42,322 nucleotides of DNA from the NCBI GenBank assembly GCA_023957125.1, contig JAMLHL010000032.1:1-42322 (forward strand), in the 5' to 3' direction. Positions 1-9,212 of the stretch are shown here, piece after piece. Below the pieces are notes generated by a model. That model saw nothing but the letters and a program-made list of their open reading frames with translations, was not told the DNA's origin and ran no database searches. Origin of the DNA: Chitinophagaceae bacterium. Lineage in GTDB: Bacteria > Bacteroidota > Bacteroidia > Chitinophagales > Chitinophagaceae. Positions within the stretch are counted from its first letter, which is position 1. Each line of letters starts with the position of its first letter. Both the position numbers and the translations under genes were made by a program.

Positions 1-1251
1 ATACCCACGAAGGGAATGCAGATCCTGGCCGGTTTGACACATAAATACGGTATTCCCGTTACCTGGCTGACGGATGCCACCACCGGGAAATTGATGCAAA
101 AGGAGATCAATCAGTGGCATGAGGAATTTGGAGATGACGTAGCCATGATCTCCGGGACTGCCGTTCAGCGGGACTCACTAAAGATATTATTCCCCTGGTC
201 GGCAGTCAATGTGATGTCATCCAATCATACGGAAAAAGAGCCTGCCATTGCTCAAAGCCTGGGGGTTAAAGGGATCTGGGGTTCTTGCTGGGAGCAGGAA
301 GGCGTGGATGGCATCACCGATCGGGGCGCGCCCTGGGGATTGTATTATACTTCGGCTGAAAATTATAAAGTGCCGGCCCTGTCGGGGAAGGGCCCTGTTT
401 CTTTAGAGTGGACCTCGCGCGACTTGCTGAAGGCGCTTCATTCCGGACGGGCTTCTATTTATTCAAGCGATCCGAATGATGTGCTGCGCTCGAAGATCTG
501 TAATGCGAAGGATATAAGCTACCTGAAAGCTTTGTTTGACAACTACATTCGTAATATCCGGCACAACAAATTCGTGTTCTTTCAACAGCAGCAGGAATCC
601 CATGAAATGCAATATGACGGGATACTTTTTAAAGTATATCCCCAGGATGTTATTGATGAGTCCATAGCCGTTCTGGATCAGTTTTTTGCCTACGTAAAAA
701 CCTATGGGGATCTGGTGAAATATAAAACCCTGCCTGAATCCATAGCACTTTATGAGGAAAATTTCGCAGAAACGGAACCTGCACTGATGCTGGTGGATGA
801 TTTCAAAATTAATGAAATCCCCTTTTGGTATGGACGGGAGAATGGGGTAACCGGACCCTGGCCTCAAACTTTACTTTATTACGATAAAGAGGGACAATTT
901 GCCTTTGTAAAAGACCGCTTTGATCCGATCCTTCTCCGGGATTATGTACACAACCGGTCTTTTATAGACAGGGCGTATTACCAGGTGCCGTATGCAGATC
1001 ATCCAAACTTAAAAGTTGAAGTGCCCTGGGAGGATATTCCGCTGGATGAAGTCCTGATCAAAATAGATGCTCCCAAAGCCATTCCTTATGCCGTGGCATT
1101 CTGGTATGATCTAAAAAATTACCGGATCACGAACGTAGATGGAGCACGACTGATGGGCATAGCGGAAGACCAGGCAGCCTTGTTGCGATTAGATTTGAAA
1201 AAAGGGAGGAATGATATTGTGGTTCACTTAGCGCCGAAAAAAAGAGGTTGA
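1..1251 (+). CDS. Polysaccharide deacetylase-like protein (5' truncated)
   Basis: The frame is open from the first base of the window, so the gene begins outside it and the ATG at position 16 is probably internal. About 416 residues are visible. The N-terminal part (IPTKGMQ... then GIPVTWLTD, followed by EINQWHEEFGD) resembles the NodB-fold proteins in which a conserved Asp opens the metal site, so a deacetylase-like fold is the best guess. The remaining 300 residues show no motif I can name, and no membrane segment is seen. It converges on the M1 peptidase gene across a 106-base gap that holds a hairpin. The function is inferred weakly; a carbohydrate-active protein of unknown class is equally possible. 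Confidence 0.4.
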   Translation: MPTKGMQILAGLTHKYGIPVTWLTDATTGKLMQKEINQWHEEFGDDVAMISGTAVQRDSLKILFPWSAVNVMSSNHTEKEPAIAQSLGVKGIWGSCWEQEGVDGITDRGAPWGLYYTSAENYKVPALSGKGPVSLEWTSRDLLKALHSGRASIYSSDPNDVLRSKICNAKDISYLKALFDNYIRNIRHNKFVFFQQQQESHEMQYDGILFKVYPQDVIDESIAVLDQFFAYVKTYGDLVKYKTLPESIALYEENFAETEPALMLVDDFKINEIPFWYGRENGVTGPWPQTLLYYDKEGQFAFVKDRFDPILLRDYVHNRSFIDRAYYQVPYADHPNLKVEVPWEDIPLDEVLIKIDAPKAIPYAVAFWYDLKNYRITNVDGARLMGIAEDQAALLRLDLKKGRNDIVVHLAPKKRG

Positions 1252-1264
1252 TTTACCCGGCATC

Positions 1265-1313
1265 GCTGACCTGATTGATCTGTAAAATTTTCTTACCGAT
1301 TAATCAGGTCAGC
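1265..1313 (+). terminator. Hairpin between convergent genes
   Basis: Perfect 12-base arms (gctgacctgatt at 1265-1276 and aatcaggtcagc at 1302-1313) flank a 25-base AT-rich loop in the gap after the first gene. The T-run that follows is weak (cctttt), so this may be a terminator or simply a palindromic repeat. Confidence 0.4.
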
Positions 1314-1357
1314 ATATCCTTTTAATTTAAAAACCTGACAGTAATGCGGGGCCACCG

Positions 1358-3292
1358 CTACCATTTCAGTTCCATCTTATTATTTTTCCTGTTTACATCC
1401 GCCATTCGCCGGGTGGGATCTATTTCTATGAAACGGAGATCCATCAAACGGCGGTCCACTTCAATGGTATAAGTGGGGTGAGTCCATTTCCATACATCCC
1501 GCACAGTCCTGGGAATATCATTTTCCTGAGGCTTTTCACCAAACATGCTAAGAAGAGGAATATATACCATCTCTTTTGAGCCGTCTTTGAATTGCAACAA
1601 CACATCCATGGGCATAGGCACCTGTCCTATCCTGCGTAATCGTATTTTCGTTTTACCATTATCCTCCCACAAACTGTCAATACCGTAATCAATCGTCTTC
1701 GTGGTGTTGATCCAGTATTCCTTATACCAATCGAGCTGCAGCCCGCTCACTTTTTCGGCCACCCGGATAAAATCATTCGCATCCGGATGTTTAAACCGCC
1801 ATTGACGGTAATACTCGAGTAAAGTTTTATTTCTTAAGGAATCACTGATAATATATCCCAATTGCGCCAGGAAAACGGCTCCTTTTGAATAGGCGGCGCG
1901 TACATACGCAAAATTGGTATTAAAATGATCGGCATGTGTGGTCAGCGGTTCTTCCAGCCCGCTTTGCACCAGATTAAAATAACCGGCATAAGTTCCTGCA
2001 TGATACAAGGGCAGATCATTTCCTGCAATATCATCCGCTTCAACAGGTGCAAGCTCCCCGGTACCCGTGGGATTATCTTTCTGCTGCCGGTAATACGTTG
2101 ATACCATCCCTGAAGCAAAAGACACGAAACCTTCATCCATCCAAGCATACAGGGATTCATTGGTACCCAGCATCATCTGGTACCAGCTGTGCAGCCACTC
2201 GTGAAAAGCGGTGCCGAGACCCGGACCGCTGATCAGGGTGGCCATCGGGTATTCCATGCCGCCGTCTCCCCCATGAATAAAAGAGTATTGCCTGTAGGGG
2301 TATTCCCCGAAATGTTTTTCCATAAACGGCAACACCGTTACCGCAGCATCTGCCACTTCCTTCCATGCATTGTCATTAGCCGGGTCGTTGGGCTTGTATT
2401 TGTATAAAACGTGAATGACCGGTCCTCCGGGGATATCGCGCCGGAGATGTTTAAATTGCGGATCTGCCGCCCATACAAAATCATGCACATTGGGTGCAGA
2501 AAACCGCCATGTGAGCACATCGGTTGTCGGCCGCACCGGTTTTGTGCCCCTCTTTTCATAACCATATCCGATTTCCTGCGGATTTTGTAAATAACCGGTG
2601 GCTCCTAAAATATAATGTTTGTCAATGGTAATATTCACCTCATAGTCGCCCCATACGCCATAAAATTCACGGGCTATATACGGCGTCGGATGCCATCCTT
2701 CCTCATCGTATTCGCACATTTTGGGATACCACTGGCTCATCGAATAACGTACACCGGTATTGGGATTATCCCTGCCCGATCGCCGGATCTGTAAAGGCGT
2801 CTGCGCCTCGAAATCCATCTCAAAAACCACTTTCGATTTTGGCAGAACGGGTTTACTCAACCGCACTTCCAGGATCGTTTCATATACTTTGTATTGCTGG
2901 GATACACCGTTCATCTTAAGCGATAACACCTTCTGGTACCCGATCTCCTCCGGTGTAAGATGCTCAATCCGGTCGCGCACCCGGTCGTCCCAATCCTTAA
3001 CCGTTTGATTACCCGCAGTATGAAATTCAATTTTACCCAGTTCGCGGCTGCGAACATCCATCATGCTGTTGGGCTGAAATGCATTCCAATACAAATGATA
3101 AAATACCTCGTATAATGTATCCGGCGAATTATTCCAGTATTCCAGTTTCTGCTTCCCGCTAAAGCGGTTGGTTTGTACGTCCATCCGGACGTCCATCACG
3201 TATTTCACTTTTTGCTGCCAGTAATTACCCTGGGCAAATCCCGCCAATGATGCACCACCCCATAATAAAGCAACGAATATAATCCTGTTCAT
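1358..3292 (-). CDS. M1 family zinc metallopeptidase (secreted)
   Basis: This 644-residue protein starts with a Sec signal peptide ending near GFAQ. The zinc site is complete: HEWLH at residues 364-368 and the third ligand Glu about 18 residues later (E387, in WMDEGF), the HEXXH(X18)E spacing of family M1. The exopeptidase signature that is GAMEN in classic members reads GGMEYP here, a variant known in Bacteroidota M1 proteins. Family members trim N-terminal residues from peptides; location is probably periplasm or outer surface. It is a single gene between a hairpin gap and a structured repeat, and nothing is missing from it. Family assignment is firm, substrate unknown. Confidence 0.9.
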   Translation of the reverse strand: MNRIIFVALLWGGASLAGFAQGNYWQQKVKYVMDVRMDVQTNRFSGKQKLEYWNNSPDTLYEVFYHLYWNAFQPNSMMDVRSRELGKIEFHTAGNQTVKDWDDRVRDRIEHLTPEEIGYQKVLSLKMNGVSQQYKVYETILEVRLSKPVLPKSKVVFEMDFEAQTPLQIRRSGRDNPNTGVRYSMSQWYPKMCEYDEEGWHPTPYIAREFYGVWGDYEVNITIDKHYILGATGYLQNPQEIGYGYEKRGTKPVRPTTDVLTWRFSAPNVHDFVWAADPQFKHLRRDIPGGPVIHVLYKYKPNDPANDNAWKEVADAAVTVLPFMEKHFGEYPYRQYSFIHGGDGGMEYPMATLISGPGLGTAFHEWLHSWYQMMLGTNESLYAWMDEGFVSFASGMVSTYYRQQKDNPTGTGELAPVEADDIAGNDLPLYHAGTYAGYFNLVQSGLEEPLTTHADHFNTNFAYVRAAYSKGAVFLAQLGYIISDSLRNKTLLEYYRQWRFKHPDANDFIRVAEKVSGLQLDWYKEYWINTTKTIDYGIDSLWEDNGKTKIRLRRIGQVPMPMDVLLQFKDGSKEMVYIPLLSMFGEKPQENDIPRTVRDVWKWTHPTYTIEVDRRLMDLRFIEIDPTRRMADVNRKNNKMELKW

Positions 3293-3310
3293 CCCAAAAA
3301 TTTAGTGGCT

Positions 3311-3406
3311 GCATCCCGGATTTTCGCAGGCGGGTGAAACAGCACTCACCACCGGTTAGTGTGTCACCGACCGGAATGTCACAAATGGAGCGAAAATTCA
3401 GGATGC
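3311..3406. repeat. Structured dispersed repeat, copy 1
   Basis: An imperfect outer inverted repeat (3311-3327 with 3390-3406, containing attttcgc/gcgaaaat) encloses a GC-rich core. The reverse complement aligns along its length with 28334-28440, sharing the words attttcgct, ttccggtcggtg, cacccgcc and gcgaaaat. It lies in the gap upstream of the M1 peptidase gene. The core hairpins are less perfect than in the other copy. Confidence 0.7.
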
Positions 3407-3428
3407 CTCCGGTTTAGTATTTCAACGG

Positions 3429-3887
3429 CTATAACGCCAGATTGTCTTTTAATAGTTTTCCCTTTTCGCTGAAAAGAAGGTTTTTTTGCTGAATATCCGA
3501 TTTTGCCACCCGTATCCGGTATTGCAATTTATCGCCGGGTAATTCAATCCGGTAAACGCCTCTCTGTTCCCAATCCGCATACTTACTTTTTTCAAAACCG
3601 TCGTTTACCACATCGGGCAGGTCATTTGCCTCCATTTCTCTTTCAGTGCTTAACCACTCTCCTTTTTTATTGAATCTGGCCTCATACTGCTCATCATCCA
3701 TCTCAAAAGCAACGCTAAAAAAACTCAGCCGGTCTCTCCATTCCACATTTTTTGCTTCACTATATTTTTCGGAAAATGCGTTGGTTACGGCGGCTGGTAT
3801 TTTTCTGACCTGGGCATGAGCATAATGGATAAAACTCACAAAACTTACCATCACCGACAAAAAAATAATTCTCTTCATATTATTCAC
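3429..3887 (-). CDS. PepSY-like secreted protein
   Basis: A 152-residue protein with a clear signal peptide (cleavage likely after HAHA, about residue 25). Two repeated halves follow the PepSY-like pattern of Bacteroidota: a helix with FSEKYSEAKNVEW, then strands with YEARFNKKGEW, and again KSKYADWEQRG with YRIRVAK. These proteins are small periplasmic or surface proteins of unproven role, often placed next to sensors or stress genes. It is monocistronic here, 134 bases from rsmI. The first Met (MNNMKR) or the fourth residue could be the start; no ribosome site decides between them. Confidence 0.7.
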   Translation of the reverse strand: MNNMKRIIFLSVMVSFVSFIHYAHAQVRKIPAAVTNAFSEKYSEAKNVEWRDRLSFFSVAFEMDDEQYEARFNKKGEWLSTEREMEANDLPDVVNDGFEKSKYADWEQRGVYRIELPGDKLQYRIRVAKSDIQQKNLLFSEKGKLLKDNLAL

Positions 3888-4021
3888 TTTTAAAACTCCC
3901 GCAATTTCACCCCATAAACTGAAATCACACCCCTACAGACTGATAAAAAAGACTTAAATTGAGATCGTCAACCAATTAAAAAGGAAGATTCTCCACACCA
4001 GGGAACAGGCTACCGCCTTTT

Positions 4022-4696
4022 TTATTTACCGGCCACCACCACCACGATTTCCCCTTTTACGCTCTTCTCTTTAAAATGATCACATACTTCCTTCAAACTG
4101 CCCCTGATGTTTTCTTCAAACACTTTGGTCAATTCGCGGCTTACCGAACACCTCCGTTCCTCTCCAAAATAAAGGATACATTCGTCCAGCGTTTTCACCA
4201 AACGCATGGGGGATTCATAAAAGACAATGGTTCTTTCTTCTTCGGCAAGCTTTTTAAATAAAGTCTGTCTGCCTTTTTTAAGAGGTAAAAATCCCTCAAA
4301 ACAAAACCGGTTCATGGGTATTCCGCTGTTGACCAATGCCGGCACAAAAGCTGTAGCGCCGGGCAGACATTCCACACGAATATTATTTTCCACACAAGCT
4401 CTAACCAGTAAAAAAGCGGGGTCGGAAATACCGGGGGTACCCGCATCCGTTAGTACGGCCATCGTTTTACCCTCCAATATCTGATGCACCAGGTGTTGCA
4501 CAATCTTATGCTCATTGTGCCGGTGATAGGGAGTGAGTGGTTTTTGAATATTATAATGCTTCAGCAATACCGAAGAAGTGCGGGTATCTTCCGCCAGAAT
4601 GAGATCAACCTCCTTTAGAACCGCCACCGCCCTGAAACTGATATCGCCAAGATTGCCTATCGGGGATGGAACAAGGTATAGCATCCCGGTTTCCAT
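4022..4696 (-). CDS. rsmI: 16S rRNA (cytidine1402-2'-O)-methyltransferase
   Basis: A 224-residue SAM-dependent methyltransferase of the tetrapyrrole-methylase fold that 2'-O-methylates C1402 in the 16S rRNA decoding centre. The N-terminal LVPSPIGNLGDI, the AEDTRTS segment, LTDAGTPGISDP (SAM site) and FYESPMRL are all present. The protein is shorter than the roughly 280 residues of E. coli RsmI because the C-terminal extension is absent, as is normal for Bacteroidota. Its ATG overlaps the purS stop (TAATG), so it is the last gene of a pepP-pssA-purS-rsmI transcription unit. Confidence 0.95.
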   Translation of the reverse strand: METGMLYLVPSPIGNLGDISFRAVAVLKEVDLILAEDTRTSSVLLKHYNIQKPLTPYHRHNEHKIVQHLVHQILEGKTMAVLTDAGTPGISDPAFLLVRACVENNIRVECLPGATAFVPALVNSGIPMNRFCFEGFLPLKKGRQTLFKKLAEEERTIVFYESPMRLVKTLDECILYFGEERRCSVSRELTKVFEENIRGSLKEVCDHFKEKSVKGEIVVVVAGK

Positions 4697-4950
4697 TACA
4701 CTTCGGGAGCCACCGTAATTTCAAAATATTCCATCACCTGGTTTGCCAGTAATTTCCGGGAAGCTTCTTCTGCTATTTCTTTTGCCCTGTTTTCTGAATC
4801 GGCTTCTATCCGGAGAACTACATGTTTTCCAATACGAACATTTTGGATATTTTTCAGACCAAGATTACTCAGGCCGCTCTGCACCGCCTTTCCCTGGGGA
4901 TCAAGTAATTCCTTGAGCGGCATGATATTGATATGTACAGCGTAGGTCAT
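4696..4950 (-). CDS. purS: Phosphoribosylformylglycinamidine synthase subunit PurS
   Basis: An 84-residue protein of the size and pattern of PurS: a first strand (YAVHINIMPLKELLDPQG), the conserved VQSGLSNLGLKNIQNVRIGKH segment and a C-terminal strand. PurS bridges PurL and PurQ in the ammonia-channelling complex for the fourth step of purine synthesis. No purL or purQ is in the window, so it acts away from its partners' genes. It overlaps pssA by four bases (ATGA-type) and rsmI by one, implying translational coupling. Confidence 0.9.
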   Translation of the reverse strand: MTYAVHINIMPLKELLDPQGKAVQSGLSNLGLKNIQNVRIGKHVVLRIEADSENRAKEIAEEASRKLLANQVMEYFEITVAPEV

Positions 4951-5717
4951 AAAGATGCTTTTTTATTTCTGCGCGGCAAAGATAACAGAATGTAAGTGAT
5001 AAAAATAAAAGGCACTGCCGCCCATTTGAGTCCTATGATCAGCGCTACCGATATAACCAGTAAAATCCATTTGGGGATATTACGCTTAAAGGAATAATCC
5101 CGGAATTTAAGACTCATTACAGGAATATCCGATACCATTAAATAGCTCAGCAGCGCTACTATTATATACCAGGTCCATTTATTTAGAAAAACCGCTGACA
5201 CCACTGCTGCGGAACTGTGCCAGAAGATCAGGGGAAAGGACGCCACCAATATACCTGCTGCAGGCGTGGGCACTCCTTTGAAACTATAGGTCTGGGTTTC
5301 ATCTATATTAAACTTGGCCAATCGCCAGGCGGCAGCGCAGGGCAACAGCAAGGCGGGCAGCAACCACAGGAAAGATGCATCCAGCCCGTTTTCCTCCCCC
5401 GCCACTGATAGTCTTAAAAACTGGTAAATGATCATCCCGGGCGCTACGCCAAAACTCACCACATCTGCCAGCGAATCTAACTGCTTCCCCATTTCGGAAG
5501 CCGATTTCATTAACCGGGCCACAAAACCGTCCAAAAAGTCTATCACAGCCGCCAGCCCGATAAACAAAGAACCCAGGAATATCTGCTCCGGCATATTCAT
5601 CATCTGAACACCTTCTTCCGTGCGGATCAGGCTGATACCACTTTGCAGGATCACTATAACAGCGAGGCAACCGAAAACCAGGTTAAGGAGCGTAAAAAGA
5701 TTGGGGATATGCTTCAT
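4947..5717 (-). CDS. pssA: CDP-diacylglycerol-serine O-phosphatidyltransferase
   Basis: A 256-residue integral membrane enzyme that makes phosphatidylserine, precursor of phosphatidylethanolamine. The CDP-alcohol phosphotransferase signature DG(x2)AR(x8)G(x3)D(x3)D is intact: DGFVAR, then G, D and D in EMGKQLDSLAD at about residues 63-88. Several hydrophobic segments follow, starting with an N-terminal LFTLLNLVFGCLAVIVIL. It is 36 bases from pepP and overlaps purS by four bases. Confidence 0.93.
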   Translation of the reverse strand: MKHIPNLFTLLNLVFGCLAVIVILQSGISLIRTEEGVQMMNMPEQIFLGSLFIGLAAVIDFLDGFVARLMKSASEMGKQLDSLADVVSFGVAPGMIIYQFLRLSVAGEENGLDASFLWLLPALLLPCAAAWRLAKFNIDETQTYSFKGVPTPAAGILVASFPLIFWHSSAAVVSAVFLNKWTWYIIVALLSYLMVSDIPVMSLKFRDYSFKRNIPKWILLVISVALIIGLKWAAVPFIFITYILLSLPRRNKKASL

Positions 5718-5753
5718 GAACGGTAGCTTTTGGATTTTTATAAATTCAGGGGA

Positions 5754-7043
5754 TCATGGTTTCATCAGGGCTTCAATCTCACCGGTGGTAATGGGAATAT
5801 GCTTCATCAAATCCCGGTTGCCGTCTTTGGTAACCCAAAAATTGTTCTCTATCCGTATGCCCATCTGCTCTTCTTCAATATAAATTCCCGGCTCTATGGT
5901 AAACACCATACCTTCCGTTATGGCCCCCGTTCTGCTACCCAGATCATGCACGTCTATCCCCAGGTGATGGGATATACCGTGGTATAAATATTTCCTATAA
6001 GCCCTGTTTTCCGGATCCTCATTTTTTACATCTCCTCTTGTGAGCAAACCGATTTTCAGAAATTGGGTGGTTGCCTCCTCCCCTACCTTCTCACTGTAAT
6101 CCGTAAAAAGGATACCTGGCTTCAGGATCGAAGCGGCGTAGCGATGTATCTGCAGACAGGCATCATATACCTCCTTTTGCCGCGGGGTAAATTTCCCGTT
6201 CACCGGCACGGTGCGGGTAAGATCGGCACAATAACCGCCATATTCCGCTCCAAAATCCATCAATACCAGTTCCCCGTCTTTACACTCATTATTATTGGAC
6301 ACATAATGCAGGGTCCGGGCTCTGTCGCCACCGGCGATGATAGAGCTGTACGCCGGCCCGGTTGCCCGGTTGCGTAAAAACTCGTGGATAATTTCCGCCT
6401 CTATCTCGTATTCCATCACACCCGGCTTTATAAACGACAGCAGGCGCCGGAACGTTTTGTCCGTAATATCCATCGCCTGCTGCATTACCTCCACCTCCAA
6501 TGCTGTTTTAACACTCCGCAGATCTTTGAGTATCCTGGCACTGCGGCGGTATTCATGCAGGGGATAACGACGGCGCATTTCTTTGGCATACCGGTAATCC
6601 CTCACCTGCACCAGGCTGGATTTCCGGTCGTTTTCGTTGGAATTGAGATAGATGATATCCGACAAATGGATCCAGGGTTGCAATAAACCGTCCAGGGTAT
6701 CCAGCCACACAACGGTGGAAATCCCCGAAATGGCTTTTGCCTCTTCGGCTCTCAGACGGCGACCATCCCATTTTTCCTTCAATTCGGCAGGACGCAGCAG
6801 CACCAGCACCTCCCGGTATCTTTTATCGGGATTACCGGGAAAAAGAATAAGCATGGAGTCTTCCTGTTCGATACCCGTAAGCCAAAACAAATCGGCATTT
6901 TGTTTGAACGGATACAAGGCGTCTCCGTTGACGGGCAATTCATCGTTGCTGTTGAAAATGGCTATGGCGTTTTTCTCCATGCGTTCCACAAACCGCTGCC
7001 GGTTGTGAATAAAGATATCAGGATTTAACGGTAAGTATTTCAT
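5754..7043 (-). CDS. pepP: Xaa-Pro aminopeptidase (aminopeptidase P)
   Basis: A cytoplasmic dimetal peptidase that removes an N-terminal residue preceding proline. The N-terminal creatinase-like domain (FWLTGIEQEDSMLILFPG) is followed by the pita-bread catalytic domain. The five metal ligands are visible: two Asp in MDFGAEYGGYCADLTRT, His in HGISHHLGIDVHD, and two Glu in TIEPGIYI and IRIENNF. I chose the ATG at 7043 (MKYLPLNPDIF) because the earlier in-frame ATG at 7064 adds seven residues without family likeness; a short purine run (aagg) lies just before 7043. Length is 429 residues. It heads the pssA-purS-rsmI unit. Confidence 0.9.
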   Translation of the reverse strand: MKYLPLNPDIFIHNRQRFVERMEKNAIAIFNSNDELPVNGDALYPFKQNADLFWLTGIEQEDSMLILFPGNPDKRYREVLVLLRPAELKEKWDGRRLRAEEAKAISGISTVVWLDTLDGLLQPWIHLSDIIYLNSNENDRKSSLVQVRDYRYAKEMRRRYPLHEYRRSARILKDLRSVKTALEVEVMQQAMDITDKTFRRLLSFIKPGVMEYEIEAEIIHEFLRNRATGPAYSSIIAGGDRARTLHYVSNNNECKDGELVLMDFGAEYGGYCADLTRTVPVNGKFTPRQKEVYDACLQIHRYAASILKPGILFTDYSEKVGEEATTQFLKIGLLTRGDVKNEDPENRAYRKYLYHGISHHLGIDVHDLGSRTGAITEGMVFTIEPGIYIEEEQMGIRIENNFWVTKDGNRDLMKHIPITTGEIEALMKP

Positions 7044-7351
7044 CCTTGTATTTTTAACCGGCATCTTATCCGGTAGCCGGTTGATTTATGCTGCAATATC
7101 CGTAGAAAATACCGGCTCACAAAAAAGACCCGGACGAAGGGCAGATGAGTGTATCCCAATTTCTTGCCTGGACACCCACTGATAGCCGCTATGTGAAGCG
7201 TCTTCGCTTCGCGTTATTCTTTTGTCCCCTCCCGGCGGCTTTGGTTCCGAAGGTTCGGAAGAAAGTTGCCAACCGTTGCGAAACCCGTTTTTATAATATT
7301 TTTCGGAGGCTATGCCTCTGCTTCACTAACTTAGCCGTATATATAGCAATC

Positions 7352-7726
7352 ATGTCAACAAAAGACAACAAGAAGACCCTGATCCTGGGCGCTTCGGCTA
7401 ACCCGGAACGATACAGCTTCCTGGCGCTCAATCGCCTGCTCAATGCCGGCCATGAAGTGGTTGCTATCGGCAAAACAAAGACCGTGATAAACGGCGTTCC
7501 CATAAATACGGAACAAAAGCCCTATTCCGGCATACATACGGTTACACTTTACCTGAATCCCGATCACCAGAAAGAATACTACCAGTATATTCTTTCTCTA
7601 CATCCCAAACGTATCATCTTTAATCCCGGCGCGGAAAATGAGGAATTGCAAAGCCTGGCACAGGAGAAGGGGATTGAAACCATGAACGCCTGCACCTTAG
7701 TTTTACTCAGCACGGGGCAATATTAA
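7352..7726 (+). CDS. CoA-binding domain protein
   Basis: A 124-residue Rossmann-like protein. The N-terminal LILGASANPERYSF matches the first nucleotide-binding loop of CoA-binding (succinyl-CoA synthetase alpha-like) domains, and the C-terminal RIIFNPGAENEELQSLAQEKGIETMNACTLV is the conserved end of the stand-alone family (YccU-like in other phyla). The open frame extends to 7145, but the family begins at MSTKDNKKTLIL, so the ATG at 7352 is used. A possible -7 box (taacttag) lies about 20 bases upstream. Its physiological role is unknown; it stands alone, divergent from pepP. Confidence 0.85.
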   Translation: MSTKDNKKTLILGASANPERYSFLALNRLLNAGHEVVAIGKTKTVINGVPINTEQKPYSGIHTVTLYLNPDHQKEYYQYILSLHPKRIIFNPGAENEELQSLAQEKGIETMNACTLVLLSTGQY

Positions 7727-7851
7727 AAAATAGACTCCGGCAAAATTTCTTCCCGTTTGCCTTTCAGCGACTGCACCGGTTTTGAAAAAAATATTTCTCC
7801 GATTCGTTCCGGATTTCAAAAAAAATGTAATTTGGGGAAAGCTATGTACAT

Positions 7852-8325
7852 ATGATATGGAGAAGATTTAACGGAGAACGCATCCGCCTCCCTATTAAAG
7901 AAGAAGTAAAAGCAGCCATCATCCGGGAAGTAGAAAGGGGGTTTCACCTGAAAGTATGCATCGGCACCGATTCACAGGTAAGAAGCAAAGAAACCGAATT
8001 TGCCACGGTCATCGTATTTCTTCGGGAAGGACGCGGAGGCTTCATGTTCATCCACAACGAAAAAACCACCAAACCCTATTCCATCAAGGAACGGATGCTG
8101 GTGGAAGTGGCAAAGAGTATTGAGATCGCCTACGAATTATGCGATCTGTTTACGGAATATGATGTGGATATGGAAGTGCATGCGGACATCAATACCAATC
8201 CCCATTTTAAAAGTAATGAAGCGCTCAGGGAAGCCATGGGTTATATCCTGGGGATGGGCTTTGCGTTCAAGGCCAAGCCGGATGCTTTTGCCAGCAGTAG
8301 TTGCGCCAATAAGATGGTGAATTAA
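7852..8325 (+). CDS. Ribonuclease H-like YkuK family protein
   Basis: A 157-residue protein of the DUF458/YkuK family, which has an RNase H-like fold. The first acidic site VCIGTDSQV, the central KERMLVEVAKSIEIA helix, EVHADINTNPHFKSN and a C-terminal lysine-rich KAKPDAFASSSCANK are the family blocks. Asp in GTDSQ, Glu in the middle helix and Asp in HADINTN are candidate metal ligands. The activity of this family has not been settled. No partner gene is adjacent; the next gene, engB, is convergent. Confidence 0.85.
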   Translation: MIWRRFNGERIRLPIKEEVKAAIIREVERGFHLKVCIGTDSQVRSKETEFATVIVFLREGRGGFMFIHNEKTTKPYSIKERMLVEVAKSIEIAYELCDLFTEYDVDMEVHADINTNPHFKSNEALREAMGYILGMGFAFKAKPDAFASSSCANKMVN

Positions 8326-8417
8326 CCCGGCAGCCCCGCCGCGTCGGCAGCAGGCCGTCAACAATATACTGGTAAGCGCGATCGTGTCCGAAAGGAAAAA
8401 CTTGAAGCACACCTGCG

Positions 8418-9050
8418 TCAGCCACCCGCCGTATATTCCGCATTCCATTGCTCAATGGCATGAAGTATCTTTTCCTTTCCCAGTTTCTTTACGGCGCTGG
8501 TAATAAAATGCGGTGGTAGAAATTCCCAGGTCTTTCGCATTGTATCGAGAAAAGCACGCACGTTTTTACCTGCTTCCGCCTGGGTGGTTTTATCCGATTT
8601 GGTAAACACAATGCAAAAAGGCACTTCCCATTCTCCGAGCCGGTTGATAAAATCCAGGTCTCCTTTTTGCGGCGCATGCCGGCTGTCTATCAGCACAAAG
8701 ACATTCACCAGGTTTTTTCTTTTTCTCAAATAGGCTTCGGTCATTTTCTCCCAACGTGTTCTTTGCTGTTGCGATACTTTTGCAAACCCGTAACCCGGCA
8801 GATCCACAATATACCATTGTGTCGGGCTTTTGTTGGCCGAAGCGCTCTCAACAGCAAAATGATTGATCATCTGTGTTTTTCCCGGGGAACCTGAAGTTTT
8901 TGCCAGCTTCTGGTTATTACAAAGCATATTGATCAGGGAGGATTTTCCTACATTGCTTCTGCCGATAAAAGCATATTCCGGACGGTCGGGCTCCGGGCAG
9001 CTTTGATAGCCGGGACTGCTGATCAGGTATGTTGCCGAGGTGATGTTCAC
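8418..9050 (-). CDS. engB: Ribosome biogenesis GTPase EngB/YsxC
   Basis: A TRAFAC GTPase needed for late large-subunit assembly. G1 is GRSNVGKSS (about residues 30-38), G3 is DLPGYGFAK, G4 is TKSDK, and G5 lies near ITSAVKK. The family starts a few residues before SATYLISS, so I place the start at a GTG (9050), giving 210 residues. The frame is open for another 57 codons upstream, but those lie in a repetitive, unconserved stretch and add nothing EngB-like. No ribosome-binding site is seen before the GTG. Annotation pipelines could easily call this gene too long. Confidence 0.88.
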   Translation of the reverse strand: MNITSATYLISSPGYQSCPEPDRPEYAFIGRSNVGKSSLINMLCNNQKLAKTSGSPGKTQMINHFAVESASANKSPTQWYIVDLPGYGFAKVSQQQRTRWEKMTEAYLRKRKNLVNVFVLIDSRHAPQKGDLDFINRLGEWEVPFCIVFTKSDKTTQAEAGKNVRAFLDTMRKTWEFLPPHFITSAVKKLGKEKILHAIEQWNAEYTAGG

Positions 9051-9115
9051 GGGTGCAAGATACGGGGAGATAATTTGAAAATGCCTGCCCTGACATATGG
9101 AAGGGCTGAAATGAA

Positions 9116-9212
9116 CAGCGGTCGGTACCCGACGCAGGAGGGTCAGACCGCTGTAATACCTCAACCAACAGGACGCCAATGCGTGCCGACCAGTTTGCGG
9201 TCGGTACCCGTC
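9116..9212. repeat. Short direct/inverted repeat block upstream of engB and icd
   Basis: The 14-base word gcggtcggtacccg occurs at 9118-9131 and 9197-9210. Arms cagcggtc (9116-9123) and gaccgctg also pair, and ccgacc faces ggtcgg around 9186-9203. The GGTCGGT core recalls the dispersed repeat at 3.3 and 28.3 kb, but a full alignment is not evident. Confidence 0.5.

Noticed and set aside
463..867. Long minus-strand frame opposite the first gene.
   Set aside because: It is a shadow of the coding strand, with no start context or domain.
7145..7351. N-terminal extension of the CoA-binding protein.
   Set aside because: The family begins at the ATG at 7352; the upstream part is Cys/Arg-rich, unconserved, and includes a likely promoter box.
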